The notes beneath the pieces were generated by a model. It saw nothing but the letters and a program-made list of their open reading frames with translations, ran no database searches and was not told the DNA's origin. 64,000 nt of DNA, taken from assembly GCA_016219645.1 (NCBI GenBank), contig JACRLR010000067.1, forward strand, positions 62,001-126,000, read 5' to 3'. Positions 44,841 through 53,288 of the stretch are shown here, piece by piece (position 1 is the first letter of the stretch; each line of letters begins with the position of its first letter). The translations under genes and the position numbers were made by a program. This stretch comes from Nitrospirota bacterium (GTDB lineage: Bacteria > Nitrospirota > Nitrospiria > Nitrospirales > Nitrospiraceae).

Positions 44841-45859
44841 AACGGTCCCGCATCCTCGTCCTGATGCATGAAGATTTGGTGCCGCCAGACTCCCTCAACG
44901 GGCAGGACGTGACCAGGGCTGAATGGAAGACGGAATACGACGTAGTTTCTGCACTTCGCAAGCTCGGCCATGATGTGAAGCCGCTGGGGGTCAAGAGCGA
45001 TCTGGGGGTGCTTCGATCGGCCATAGAGGATTGGAAACCGCACATCGCTTTCAATCTGTTGGAAGAATTCGATGGGGTGGCGGTCTATGACCAGAACGTC
45101 GTGTCGTATCTTGAATTGCTTCACGTACCCTATACCGGCTGTAACCCGCGTGGGTTGATGTTGGCGCGCGACAAGGTCCTCTCCAAGAAACTGTTCTCAT
45201 TTCACCGAATCCCGTTCCCGGATTTCATGGTTGTGCCACAGGGACGGACGGTTAAACGGCCCAAGTGGCTGTCGTTCCCCTTAATTGTTAAATCGGTGAC
45301 CGAGGAAGCTTCCCTGGGGATCTCTCAAGCGTCCATTGTCCAGGATGACGACAAGCTCAAGGAGCGAGTCGAATTCATTCACACGAGCATAGGAACCGGG
45401 GCCCTGATTGAACAGTACATCGAAGGGCGCGAACTGTATGTCGGGGTATTGGGCAATGGGCACGTACATGTCCTGCCGGTGTGGGAGTTGATGATGGATA
45501 AGCTGCCGGATGATGCCCGCCGGATTGCAACCGAACGAGTCAAATGGAGTCGTACGTATCAAGACAAGTATGGGATTCGTTCCGGTGAAGCCAGGAATCT
45601 TCCTGAAGGGAAAGCCGAAGAGATCCAACACCTCGCGAAACGCGTCTACCGCGTACTAGGCCTGAGCGGTTATGCACGCATCGACGTCAGAATGGACGCA
45701 GAGGGGCACGTGTATGTGTTGGAAGCCAATCCGAACCCACAGATCGCACACGATGAAGACTTTGCGGATTCAGCAGAGAAAGCCGGTTATGCCTATAAAG
45801 ATTTGTTGCAAGAACTGCTGAACATCGGCCTTCGCTGGCGGCCGGCCAAGGCGGCCTAG
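44837..45859 (+). CDS. ATP-grasp ligase (D-Ala-D-Ala ligase-like)
   Basis: A 340-residue ATP-grasp enzyme: HIAFNLLEEFDGVAVYDQNV, PYTGCNPRGLMLARDKVLSKKLF (N-terminal ligase domain), FPLIVKSVTEEASLGISQASIV (ATP-binding loop), ALIEQYIEGRELYVGVLGN and YVLEANPNPQIAHDEDFADSA (metal site). The family joins a carboxylate to an amine. No mur genes are near, so ordinary cell-wall synthesis is less likely than modification of a peptide. Translationally coupled to the metallopeptidase. Confidence 0.88.
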   Translation: MKRSRILVLMHEDLVPPDSLNGQDVTRAEWKTEYDVVSALRKLGHDVKPLGVKSDLGVLRSAIEDWKPHIAFNLLEEFDGVAVYDQNVVSYLELLHVPYTGCNPRGLMLARDKVLSKKLFSFHRIPFPDFMVVPQGRTVKRPKWLSFPLIVKSVTEEASLGISQASIVQDDDKLKERVEFIHTSIGTGALIEQYIEGRELYVGVLGNGHVHVLPVWELMMDKLPDDARRIATERVKWSRTYQDKYGIRSGEARNLPEGKAEEIQHLAKRVYRVLGLSGYARIDVRMDAEGHVYVLEANPNPQIAHDEDFADSAEKAGYAYKDLLQELLNIGLRWRPAKAA

Positions 45860-45900
45860 TTCCCACCTCACCCTCCTCGCTCAGATATTCCATCGTTCGA

Positions 45901-46470
45901 CTAGGGGCCGAAGCGGAAACCGAACAGCAGGGCTACATCGTTGTGGTCATTCTCCGGGAGTGATGGAGAGAGATCGATGTCGTGGAGATTGACGATTAAT
46001 GTCGTAGCCAAGGCAAGATTGTGGGCTGCCTGGTACTCCAGTGTGAGACCGAGGGGGATATTCCAACTCGTGTCATTACGGTCGATGCGTCCAGGGCCGG
46101 TTCCCCGGTCCAGATCTGCGTGGATCAATCCAATCCCCGTGAAGGGCACCAGGTTGAATCCATTATTGAGACGAAAATGATAGCGAGCGACCCCGGCAAA
46201 AGAAATCTGGAACAGATCGCCAGTCGGAGAAATCTGCATCATCGGTCCGACAGAGAAATTTCGATCAACGTAGTAGTCACCGTTGAATGCCATGGTGAAC
46301 ACGGTATCATCGACTGTTCCCGCCGTGAATCCCAGGTCGCTGCCGAATCCCCAGCGGTTTCCGTCAGCATGGGCCAGAGGTGCAGGTCCGACTGTGACTG
46401 CGGCTAAAATAGCCATCAGGCTGGCGGCACAAGTCCACCGTGATAATCTGGCAAAGGCCTGTCGAATCAT
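45901..46470 (-). CDS. Outer-membrane beta-barrel protein
   Basis: A 189-residue protein with a signal peptide (MIRQAFARLSRWTCAASLMAILAA) and alternating amphipathic strands: WGFGSDLGFTAG, YYVDRNFSVGPMMQ, FQISFAGVARYHF, PLGLTLEYQAAHNLALATTLIV, ending DVALLFGFRFGP with terminal aromatic/hydrophobic residues typical of OmpX/OmpW-like barrels. The start at 46470 is preferred. It converges on the ATP-grasp gene; role unknown. Confidence 0.78.
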   Translation of the reverse strand: MIRQAFARLSRWTCAASLMAILAAVTVGPAPLAHADGNRWGFGSDLGFTAGTVDDTVFTMAFNGDYYVDRNFSVGPMMQISPTGDLFQISFAGVARYHFRLNNGFNLVPFTGIGLIHADLDRGTGPGRIDRNDTSWNIPLGLTLEYQAAHNLALATTLIVNLHDIDLSPSLPENDHNDVALLFGFRFGP

Positions 46471-46568
46471 CCGGCGGACTGTAACACAGGGGGTCAGTAC
46501 GGACAAGTCGTTTGAGCCTGATGGCATGAGTAGGGTATTCTCTCCGGCCCTGGGGAGCGGAGAGAAGC

Positions 46569-47063
46569 ATGTCAACCAACTCGATGACGCCGAGGCAAGC
46601 TGCGGTAGCCCTGGTCGCAGCCATGCCGATCGGCGTGTCTGTCCAGCAGCTGGAAGAATATGGGATCGAGGCGACGACGGAGCAGGCGCAGGCGATTACG
46701 CAAGAAGTGCTTTCATTGAACCTATTTTGGATCTTCGCCGCTATTGACGCGCATATCCCTCAAAAATATCAGTCTGCGATTTCTGAACTCATCATGGATG
46801 CAATGGAAACAGGATGGGGGACAACCCTTCCTGTCGGTTCAGCCAACTGGACCGTCTATCTCGACCAATGGCAGAACCGTCGTCGGAGGTATAGTCGCTT
46901 AGTTGAAGAGGGGGTAAGCCCACTTGCGGTAAGTGCAGAAGCAGCTACGCTGATGGAGGAGAATCACTTGATCAGAGAAGCAGAACGGCATAACCTGTTA
47001 ATTCTACTGATCGATTTCGTTCCGGTCGACAGCTACGGTCAGTTACTGGAAGATGTCGGATAA
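46569..47063 (+). CDS. Hypothetical protein
   Basis: A 164-residue helical soluble protein, not recognised. MTPRQAAVALVAAMPIGVSVQQLEEYGI, then EQAQAITQEVLSLNLFWIFAAIDAHIPQKYQSAISELIM and a Trp-rich centre WTVYLDQWQNRRRRYSRLVEEG. GGAGAG precedes the ATG. It is divergent from the barrel gene and convergent with gpmA, so it is monocistronic. Confidence 0.65.
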   Translation: MSTNSMTPRQAAVALVAAMPIGVSVQQLEEYGIEATTEQAQAITQEVLSLNLFWIFAAIDAHIPQKYQSAISELIMDAMETGWGTTLPVGSANWTVYLDQWQNRRRRYSRLVEEGVSPLAVSAEAATLMEENHLIREAERHNLLILLIDFVPVDSYGQLLEDVG

Positions 47064-47076
47064 TCTGCTAGGCCTG

Positions 47077-47682
47077 TCAGAGGTAACGGTGGTCGACGAT
47101 CTTCCCTGTCTCGTCCATCTCATAGAGCAATGGCGCACCGGTTGGGATATTCAATTCCAGCACTTGCTCTCGCGAGAGCTGTTCTAACTCCATGACCAAG
47201 GCCCGTAAGCTGTTTCCGTGTGCCGCGACGAGGATTGTTTCCCCCTTCAAGAGATAGGGCTTGATGGCCTGTTCATAGTAGGGCAACGTTCGCTCAGCCG
47301 TGTCTTTCAGGCTTTCCCCTCCCGGCGGACGCACGTCATAGCTCCGCCGCCAGATCTTCACCTGCGCCTCGCCGTATTTCGTGGCGGTCTCATCCTTGTT
47401 CAATCCCTGTAGGTCACCGTACATCCGTTCATTGAGGGCCTTGTCCTTCTCGATAGGGATGTTCGGCTGACCGACCGCATCGAGTACCAGCCGGAGGGTT
47501 TCATTTGCGCGCTGAAGCACGGAGGTAAAGGCCCGATCGAAGGTAAAATTCCGGAGTTTAATTCCCGCGTTCTTGGCCTCCTCAATGCCTCGCGCAGACA
47601 GGGGCACGTCGACCCAGCCGGTGAAACGATTCTCCAAGTTCCATTGTGATTCGCCGTGACGAAGCAGGACCAATCGAGCCAT
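47077..47682 (-). CDS. gpmA: Phosphoglycerate mutase (2,3-BPG type)
   Basis: Interconverts 3- and 2-phosphoglycerate in glycolysis/gluconeogenesis. A 201-residue protein with LVLLRHGESQWNLENRFTGWVDVPLS (phospho-His loop), RANETLRLV, ALNERMYGDLQGLNKDE and VAAHGNSLRALV. It is shorter than the classic 250-residue enzyme, having lost C-terminal and central insertions. ATG 47682 has GGAGG upstream. Confidence 0.92.
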   Translation of the reverse strand: MARLVLLRHGESQWNLENRFTGWVDVPLSARGIEEAKNAGIKLRNFTFDRAFTSVLQRANETLRLVLDAVGQPNIPIEKDKALNERMYGDLQGLNKDETATKYGEAQVKIWRRSYDVRPPGGESLKDTAERTLPYYEQAIKPYLLKGETILVAAHGNSLRALVMELEQLSREQVLELNIPTGAPLLYEMDETGKIVDHRYL

Positions 47683-47868
47683 ATCCAGTGCCTCCATGAT
47701 CACGTGACAAGGTTGAATATCCGCCACAGGATAAACGATCAGCACAGGAAGTGAAAGAGCGGGAGAGGAGGATGCGTGCGGTAGGGGTCAGGGGAGCCTT
47801 GCGAGGTCGACGTCTCATTGACCTCACTCACGATTTCACGAAAGGAGACCAGCGAGACATTTTCCCTG

Positions 47869-47899
47869 TTGACTCTGTTCTAACTAGGACTATTATAAT
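47869..47899 (+). promoter_or_regulatory. Sigma-70-like promoter upstream of NmrA gene
   Basis: TTGACT (47869-47874) is followed after 16 bases by TATTAT (47891-47896) or after 19 by TATAAT (47894-47899), with AT-rich flank. It lies about 70 bases before the ATG at 47969 and likely drives the 48-kb cluster. The rest of 47683-47868 shows no gene. Confidence 0.5.
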
Positions 47900-47968
47900 A
47901 GGGCGTGGTAGGGTGGTACCGAGGTCATTAGGGTAATGTGATCAGGCAGCCGGAGGGGAGAATTCACC

Positions 47969-48826
47969 ATGTTTGTCGTACTCGGTGCAACGGGGCATAC
48001 CGGATCGGTGGTCGCGGAGACATTGCTGGCTCGTAAGCAGCCGGTGCGTGTCGTCGTGCGTTCGGCTGACAAGGGCGCTTCATGGAAAGCGAAGGGTGCG
48101 GAAGTCGCAATCGCGTCGCTCGATGATGTGCCGGCTTTGACCAAAGCTTTTCAAGGGGCAGTGGGGTTGTACCTCCTGGTCCCTCCGAACTATGGAGCCA
48201 CAGCCTGGCTTGCAGCGCAACGTCAACGCATGGATCAGGCGGCAGAAGCGGTGAAGACCAGCGGGATTTCGCACGTCGTCTTCTTGTCGTCCATCGGCGG
48301 ACAGATTCCGGAAGGCACTGGTCCCATTCGGGCTGCTCGATACGGTGAGCAGAAGTTGGCAACCGTGGCGCAGAACCTGACGATCCTACGCCCTTGCTAT
48401 TTCATGGAAAACTGGGCTCCCGGGATTGGTATGGCCAGAGGCCAAGGTGTGCTGCTCACATTCATTGCACCAGAAGGCAAGATTCCGATGATCTCAACGA
48501 AGGACATCGGGAGAGTGGGAGCGGAATATTTGATCACGGGCGGCAAGGGCAAGCAGATTGTAGAACTCGCCGGACCGGAAGAATATAGTCCAGGACAAGC
48601 GGCCGCTACGCTCAGTCAGATCTTGGGGAAAGCTGTGTCGGCTCAGCTTGCGCCATTGAGCACCGTGGTGCCGACGTTCACATCATTCGGCTTTTCCGAT
48701 GAAGCGGCAAAGCTTTTCGAGGAGATGTATACATCATTCTCCAAGGGGACGATCGGGTACGAACAGCCTGCGTCGCTTGTGCGCGGGACTGTCATACTGT
48801 CTGAAGCATTGCGAGGAATGGTCTAA
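47969..48826 (+). CDS. NmrA-like NAD(P)-binding protein
   Basis: A 285-residue atypical short-chain reductase: FVVLGATGHTGSVVAETLLA (GxxGxxG dinucleotide loop), HVVFLSSIGGQ, and LRPCYFMENW. NmrA-like proteins either sense NADP(H) or reduce quinones and related compounds; the two cannot be told apart here. GGAGGGGAG precedes the ATG. The pirin gene follows after 15 bases, so the two form an operon. Their pairing suggests electrophile or quinone handling. Confidence 0.88.
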   Translation: MFVVLGATGHTGSVVAETLLARKQPVRVVVRSADKGASWKAKGAEVAIASLDDVPALTKAFQGAVGLYLLVPPNYGATAWLAAQRQRMDQAAEAVKTSGISHVVFLSSIGGQIPEGTGPIRAARYGEQKLATVAQNLTILRPCYFMENWAPGIGMARGQGVLLTFIAPEGKIPMISTKDIGRVGAEYLITGGKGKQIVELAGPEEYSPGQAAATLSQILGKAVSAQLAPLSTVVPTFTSFGFSDEAAKLFEEMYTSFSKGTIGYEQPASLVRGTVILSEALRGMV

Positions 48827-48841
48827 GGAAGGAGGCCGATC

Positions 48842-49726
48842 ATGACTACAGTGACGATGATCGCCAAAGACATTCTGGGTGTCTATCAGCCTGGCTCGAC
48901 ACATATGGTCGGAGACGGCTTTCCGGTACGCAACCTCTTTCCTAGCAACGACCTCGATCGCGAGGTGAGCCCTTTTCTCATGCTGGACTATGCGGGGCCG
49001 CAGTATTTTTCGCCCACAGACCATCCGCGTGGTGTGGGAGAGCACCCGCACCGCGGATTTGAAACAGTGACGATTGTCTATGAGGGTGTCGTGGCCCATC
49101 GAGATTCGGCTGGAAATGCCGGCGTGATTGGTCCGGGTGACGTGCAATGGATGACCGCTGCATCCGGGATTGTCCATGAAGAGTTTCACGAAAAAGAGTT
49201 CGCCAAGAAGGGCGGCACCTTGCATGCCATCCAATTGTGGGTCAACTTGCCGCGTGCATCCAAAATGTCGGCGCCCGGTTATCAGACCATTCTCAATGCC
49301 GACATTCCGTCAATCGACCTCGGGGGTGGAGAGTTACGGGTGATCGCAGGATCATTCCAAGGACGGAAGGGACCGGCTCACACATTTACACCTATCCAGC
49401 TGTACGACATTCAGCTGAAAGCAAGGTCTCGCGCGTCGCTGGCATCGCCGGACGGACATAATACCTCGATCTTCGTCTTGCAGGGAGCGGTCTCTGTCAA
49501 TGGATCGCCACAGGCAGGAGAAGCCGAGCTGATCGTCTGTTCACGCAATGGGTCGCAGGTGACGATCGAAGCACAAGAGGGCAGTCGGCTTTTGATCATG
49601 AGTGGGGAGCCCATTGAGGAACCGATCGCGCGCTATGGCCCCTTTGTCATGAACACGAAAGCCGAGTTGGTTCAGGCGGTGCAAGACTATCAGGCCGGCA
49701 AAATGGGACACTTGGCAGGACGCTGA
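48842..49726 (+). CDS. Pirin family cupin protein
   Basis: A 294-residue bicupin: DYAGPQYFSPTDHPRGVGEHPHRGFETVTIVYEG (N-terminal metal site, H-x-H-R-G), GDVQWMTAASGIVHEE, and a C-terminal cupin. Bacterial pirins include quercetin 2,3-dioxygenases and redox-sensing factors. It is co-transcribed with the NmrA-like gene. AAGGAGG precedes the ATG. Confidence 0.93.
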   Translation: MTTVTMIAKDILGVYQPGSTHMVGDGFPVRNLFPSNDLDREVSPFLMLDYAGPQYFSPTDHPRGVGEHPHRGFETVTIVYEGVVAHRDSAGNAGVIGPGDVQWMTAASGIVHEEFHEKEFAKKGGTLHAIQLWVNLPRASKMSAPGYQTILNADIPSIDLGGGELRVIAGSFQGRKGPAHTFTPIQLYDIQLKARSRASLASPDGHNTSIFVLQGAVSVNGSPQAGEAELIVCSRNGSQVTIEAQEGSRLLIMSGEPIEEPIARYGPFVMNTKAELVQAVQDYQAGKMGHLAGR

Positions 49727-49766
49727 AACAGCCGGGCAGCAGGGGGAATGGCCCGGCGAGCCCTCT

Positions 49767-49895
49767 GTGCTCGCGCAACGCGCCCTCGGAAGGAGAGACA
49801 GGGAGCCACCAGACCATCCTTCTTGCTCGCAGAACGCGCACGATGAAACGGTGCTCGTTCGATGTGCGCAGTGAACGACAGTCTGGTGGCTCCCT
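49767..49895 (+). repeat. Conserved-core hairpin plus partial core
   Basis: Arms AGGGAGCCACCAGAC (49800-49814) and GTCTGGTGGCTCCCT (49881-49895) are perfectly complementary and enclose core TTGCTCGCAGAACGCGCACGATG...GGTGCTCGTTCGATGTGCGCAGT. A truncated second core (GTGCTCGCGCAACGCGCCCTCGG) precedes at 49767-49790. It lies between the pirin and DsbA-like genes. Confidence 0.85.
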
Positions 49896-49916
49896 GAAGA
49901 GAAAGTTCGAGATATC

Positions 49917-50570
49917 ATGGAGAAACCGTTCACGAATATCTCGATCGAGATCTATTCCGATGTCATTTGCCCTTGGTGCTATGTTGGGAAACGTCGGCTT
50001 GAACGGGCATTGGGTCAATTAAGAGATAGGGCACAGGCGCAGATCGACTGGCGACCCTTTCAGTTGAATCCGACGATGCCGCTCGATGGAATCGATCGGA
50101 CCGCCTATCTGAAGGCCAAGTTCGGGAGCTTGGAGAATTTTGGGCGGATGAAAGAGCAGCTCCTCGCTGCCGGCGAAGAGGATGAGCTTCCCTTTGCCTT
50201 CGACAAGATTCAACGTACACCAAACACCTTTGCAGCCCATCGGCTGGTCTGGTATGCAGCGCAGCAGGGGAAACAGGACCAAGTGGTGGAGGCGCTCTTT
50301 TGTGCGTATTTTCTCGAAGGTAAGAACATCGGTGACGTGAAGACCCTTGTGCGCGTCGCTGGCGAAGCCGGATTGGATCGAACAGAAACAGAACATTTTC
50401 TGGCAAGCGACAACGGCACGGTTGAGGTCGAGGGTGAAGAAGCAGTGGGTCGTCGGCTGGGTATCCGAGGAGTACCCTACTTTGTCTTCAACGGCCGTAT
50501 ATCAATCTCTGGAGCTCAACCTCCGGATATCATTGTGTCTGCCATTCAGCAGGCGGAGAAAGAAATCTAG
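49917..50570 (+). CDS. FrnE-like DsbA-family oxidoreductase
   Basis: A 217-residue thioredoxin-fold protein of the DsbA/FrnE (2-hydroxychromene isomerase-like) group: ISIEIYSDVICPWCYVGKRRLERAL with a CPWC active site, a helical insertion, and GIRGVPYFVFNGRISISGAQPPD with the cis-Pro. No signal peptide, so it acts in the cytosol. Family members have been tied to stress tolerance and polyketide oxidation. Confidence 0.92.
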   Translation: MEKPFTNISIEIYSDVICPWCYVGKRRLERALGQLRDRAQAQIDWRPFQLNPTMPLDGIDRTAYLKAKFGSLENFGRMKEQLLAAGEEDELPFAFDKIQRTPNTFAAHRLVWYAAQQGKQDQVVEALFCAYFLEGKNIGDVKTLVRVAGEAGLDRTETEHFLASDNGTVEVEGEEAVGRRLGIRGVPYFVFNGRISISGAQPPDIIVSAIQQAEKEI

Positions 50571-50638
50571 CAGGCCATGGAAGAACACAGCCTTAGACAG
50601 CACGCTATTTTCTATTGGTGCCGATCTCGACATAGCTG

Positions 50639-50876
50639 CAGGCTGTTCAAAAAGACCGTCCAGCAAGGCCGCAGGCGGAGCAAGAACCAGAGGCGTACCC
50701 TCAGGGGCGCACGGTGCGACGAATAAGGAGCACCATGTCTGTGCGCGCCGCCGAGTCGGTGAGGCGGCCGGGTCCCCGTTGAGGATTCTTGCGAGCTAAG
50801 AACGATGCATGGGGAAAAGCGCGTCTTGGCGCGCCGGGGTTGGGCGGGTGAGAAGAGCAGCTTTTTCAACAGCCTG
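50639..50876 (-). repeat. MITE-like element, inverted orientation
   Basis: Arms GCAGGCTGTTCAAAAAG (50639-50655) and CTTTTTCAACAGCCTG (50861-50876) pair perfectly over 16 bases. The interior carries GGCGCGCCGGGGTTGGGCGGGTG (in words), GAGGCGTACCC and GCGCACGGTGCGACGAATAAGG, the last shared with the element at 10021. Confidence 0.85.
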
Positions 50877-50893
50877 TTAGAAAAGGAAGGAGC

Positions 50894-51331
50894 ATGATGG
50901 GAGTCCAAGTCTACGGATGTAATCACATCGTGATCGAAGTGACCGACGCCAAGAAAGCCGTGAAGTTCTATCAGGACGTGTTCGGCCTGAAGATGCTTCG
51001 TGGCGGGGAAGGCGCGGCCTGGTGCAAGCTTGGGGAGCATCAATTCATGGCGATTTTTGAAGTCGACAAGCTGCAACCGGACCGCGTGAAACATTTCGGC
51101 TTGATGGTCCGTGATGCCGCTCAGATCAAAGAGGTGCGACAGAAACTCACGAAAAAGTACAAACTCACAATGCAGCCCAATTTCCGTTGCGATTTCCGCG
51201 ACCCCTGGGGAAATCGCATTCAGGTCGGCGATCTCAGCGATGAATCGCTGGTCTGGCTCCTCCCTTATCAGGAAGTGCAGAAAGCCGGGATTACCTTTGC
51301 TAACACCGCTCGAAAGGAGAAGAAGTCATGA
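50894..51331 (+). CDS. VOC-superfamily protein
   Basis: A 145-residue single-unit glyoxalase/dioxygenase-fold protein: NHIVIEVTDAKKAVKFYQDVFGLKML, HFGLMVRD and FRDPWGNRIQVGDL. Metal-ligand residues His (NHI), His (KHF) and a C-terminal acidic residue can be guessed. It has an extra 25-residue tail. It overlaps the SnoaL-like gene by 4 bases (ATGA). AAGGAGC precedes the start. It belongs to the accessory redox cluster. Confidence 0.87.
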   Translation: MMGVQVYGCNHIVIEVTDAKKAVKFYQDVFGLKMLRGGEGAAWCKLGEHQFMAIFEVDKLQPDRVKHFGLMVRDAAQIKEVRQKLTKKYKLTMQPNFRCDFRDPWGNRIQVGDLSDESLVWLLPYQEVQKAGITFANTARKEKKS

Positions 51332-51699
51332 GCACACTTAATTTGCAACAGCGATTGAATGATTTGTTCGGCTACATTCGTCAAGGCAAAATCATTGAGG
51401 CCATGAGTGAGTTCTACGACAAGGATGTGAAGATGCAGGATAATGCCAATCCTCCAACCGTCGGTCAGGCCGCCAATATTGAACGCGAAAAGCAGTTCTT
51501 GAGCGGGGTCAAGGAATGGAAAGGGTTCAATGTGACGGCCTCGGCTGTGGGAGACGACGTGACGTTCTACGAATGCAGCCTGGACTTCATCGCCACCAGC
51601 GGACAGCCGGTGCATATGGAGCAGGTCGTCGTGGCTAGGTGGAAGAACGGCAAGATCGTGCAGGAGCGGTTTTATTACGACACCGGCGCGAGCAAGTAA
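51328..51699 (+). CDS. SnoaL-like protein
   Basis: A 123-residue NTF2-like fold protein: LFGYIRQGKIIEAMSEFYDKDVKMQDN, GVKEWKGFNVTASAVGDDVTFYECSLDFI, MEQVVVARWKNGKIVQERFYYDTG. The fold is used by small isomerases and hydrolases. Translationally coupled to the VOC gene; the Rieske-flavodoxin gene follows after 33 bases. Together they suggest a pathway acting on a small cyclic or reactive metabolite (inference). Confidence 0.85.
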   Translation: MSTLNLQQRLNDLFGYIRQGKIIEAMSEFYDKDVKMQDNANPPTVGQAANIEREKQFLSGVKEWKGFNVTASAVGDDVTFYECSLDFIATSGQPVHMEQVVVARWKNGKIVQERFYYDTGASK

Positions 51700-51732
51700 G
51701 GCATCATGACTTCATCTTAGAAGGAGCCTCTC

Positions 51733-52839
51733 ATGCCGGATACACAATGGACTGACGTCGGAAATGTCGAGGAGCTGAGGGAAAAGCCGGTGCAAGAAGT
51801 TCTACTCGGGAAGACGACGATCGCCCTGACGTACAAGGGAGGCTCCTTTGGCGCTATCTCCGGTGTCTGTAATCATGTCGGGGGCCCGTTGGGTGAAGGC
51901 ACACTCGACGGCGACTATGTCGTCTGTCCCTGGCACTACTGGAAGTTCCATCACAAGACCGGTCGAGGGGAAGCAGGGTACGAACAGGATCAGGTTCCGA
52001 GCTATGCCACAAAGATCGAGAACGGACGACTCTATGTCGATCTATCATCAGCCACGAAGCGGAAGAAGCAGTCCCATAAACCCCATCCACTCGCACGTCC
52101 GGTGTTGCGTCAGGCAGGTCCGATCCGCGTCGTGGGGATCTCGACGACGGCGATGACCACGGAACATCCACGATATAGTACCTCTGACGCGATGCTGGAA
52201 GTTGCCCTTGACCATGCCCGAAGCGCGCTCAAACTAGAGACGCAATGCATCAAGCTCCGCGAGTTGAACTTTCGCACTTGTGAAGGTTTCTATTCGAAAT
52301 CAGCGCAGGCCTGTACCTGGCCCTGCTCGATCACGCAAATGGGCCCGATCGATCAGCTCGATCGTGTGTACGAGGCCATCGTGCATTGGGCCGATGTGAT
52401 TCTGATTTCAACCCCGATTCGCTGGGGCAACGCGAGCAGCCTCTATTACAAGATGGTCGAGCGGATGAACTGCATCCAGAATCAGGAGACCATCGCGAAC
52501 AGACATTTGCTGAAGAATAAGGTCGCCGCGTTTATTGTCATGGGTGGGCAAGATAATGTCCAAGGTGTGGTCGGGCAGCTCATGACCTTTTTCGCGGAAG
52601 TCGGTTGCCAGTTCCCGCAGTTTCCATTCATCGCTCATTCGCGAGGCTGGAGCGCAGAGGACATGGAACGGAACGTCAGCGAGGTGCAGAACAGCCGGGA
52701 ATTGCGTGAAGGGGCACAGGAACTCGTTGCACGAGCCGCAGACATGGCGAAACTCATGGTCGGCGGTCAGATTCCAGAGCATCCACTCGCCCGTGGTGGC
52801 CGCAAGGCGCATCAACTCGATAGTGAGCCGACCGGCTAA
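51733..52839 (+). CDS. Rieske-flavodoxin fusion oxidoreductase
   Basis: A 368-residue two-domain protein. Residues about 5-105 are a Rieske ferredoxin with GVCNHVGGPLGEG (C-x-H near 46) and VVCPWHYWKFH (C-x2-H near 65). Residues about 130-340 form a NADPH-dependent FMN reductase/flavodoxin-like domain: PIRVVGISTT, LRELNFRTCEGFYS, DVILISTPIRWGNASSLYYKMVERMNC, VAAFIVMGGQDNVQG. A [2Fe-2S] centre and FMN in one chain suggest self-contained electron delivery. The motif C-x-x-A-C-x-W-P-C in the second domain adds cysteines. AAGGAG precedes the ATG. Confidence 0.88.
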   Translation: MPDTQWTDVGNVEELREKPVQEVLLGKTTIALTYKGGSFGAISGVCNHVGGPLGEGTLDGDYVVCPWHYWKFHHKTGRGEAGYEQDQVPSYATKIENGRLYVDLSSATKRKKQSHKPHPLARPVLRQAGPIRVVGISTTAMTTEHPRYSTSDAMLEVALDHARSALKLETQCIKLRELNFRTCEGFYSKSAQACTWPCSITQMGPIDQLDRVYEAIVHWADVILISTPIRWGNASSLYYKMVERMNCIQNQETIANRHLLKNKVAAFIVMGGQDNVQGVVGQLMTFFAEVGCQFPQFPFIAHSRGWSAEDMERNVSEVQNSRELREGAQELVARAADMAKLMVGGQIPEHPLARGGRKAHQLDSEPTG

Positions 52840-52869
52840 TGGTCGTGTGACCTATGGGGAGATTGGATC

Positions 52870-53283
52870 ATGCCGGAGCGAGGTCACAGGGACGCGCATC
52901 TCGATCATCTATTTCAGGCGCTGCTTCGTCTGCACAAAGCCTTGCTGGACGACGAACGGATATCCTATGAGCGTGTGCATGGGCGTATCCCATCCAATGG
53001 AGCGTTTTTGCAGCTGGTGCTGGGGGATGCGTGGTTTGCCTGGTTGCGCCCGCTGTCGCAATTGACGGTCAAGCTCGATGAACTGATGGAAGAAGGCGGG
53101 GCATCGTCACGTACGAACATCATTGCTCTGCTCACGTCGGCCCGGACGCTGCTGACACCCACTGAAGAGGGAGAGGGGTTTGGTAAGCAGTATTACGATG
53201 CGCTGCAACGAGAGCCCGACGTCGTGCTGGCACACGCGGCCGTCACGGCGCTACTCCGGCAGTCGTTGTCCAACAAGGAGTGA
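52870..53283 (+). CDS. Hypothetical protein in redox cluster
   Basis: A 137-residue helical protein, not recognised: HLDHLFQALLRLHKALLDDERISYERVHGRI, GDAWFAWLRPLSQLTVKLDELMEEGG, then ARTLLTPTEEGEGFGKQYYDALQREPDV. No metal motif or signal is seen. GGGGAGA precedes the ATG and it is 30 bases after the fusion gene; the VOC gene at 53289 follows its stop by 5 bases, so all are co-transcribed. Confidence 0.7.
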   Translation: MPERGHRDAHLDHLFQALLRLHKALLDDERISYERVHGRIPSNGAFLQLVLGDAWFAWLRPLSQLTVKLDELMEEGGASSRTNIIALLTSARTLLTPTEEGEGFGKQYYDALQREPDVVLAHAAVTALLRQSLSNKE

Positions 53284-53288
53284 TTCAG

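Noticed and set aside
46283-46747. Plus-strand ORF of 154 codons
   Set aside because: It overlaps the barrel gene antisense and the start of the gene at 46569 out of frame, and the composition is typical of a shadow frame.
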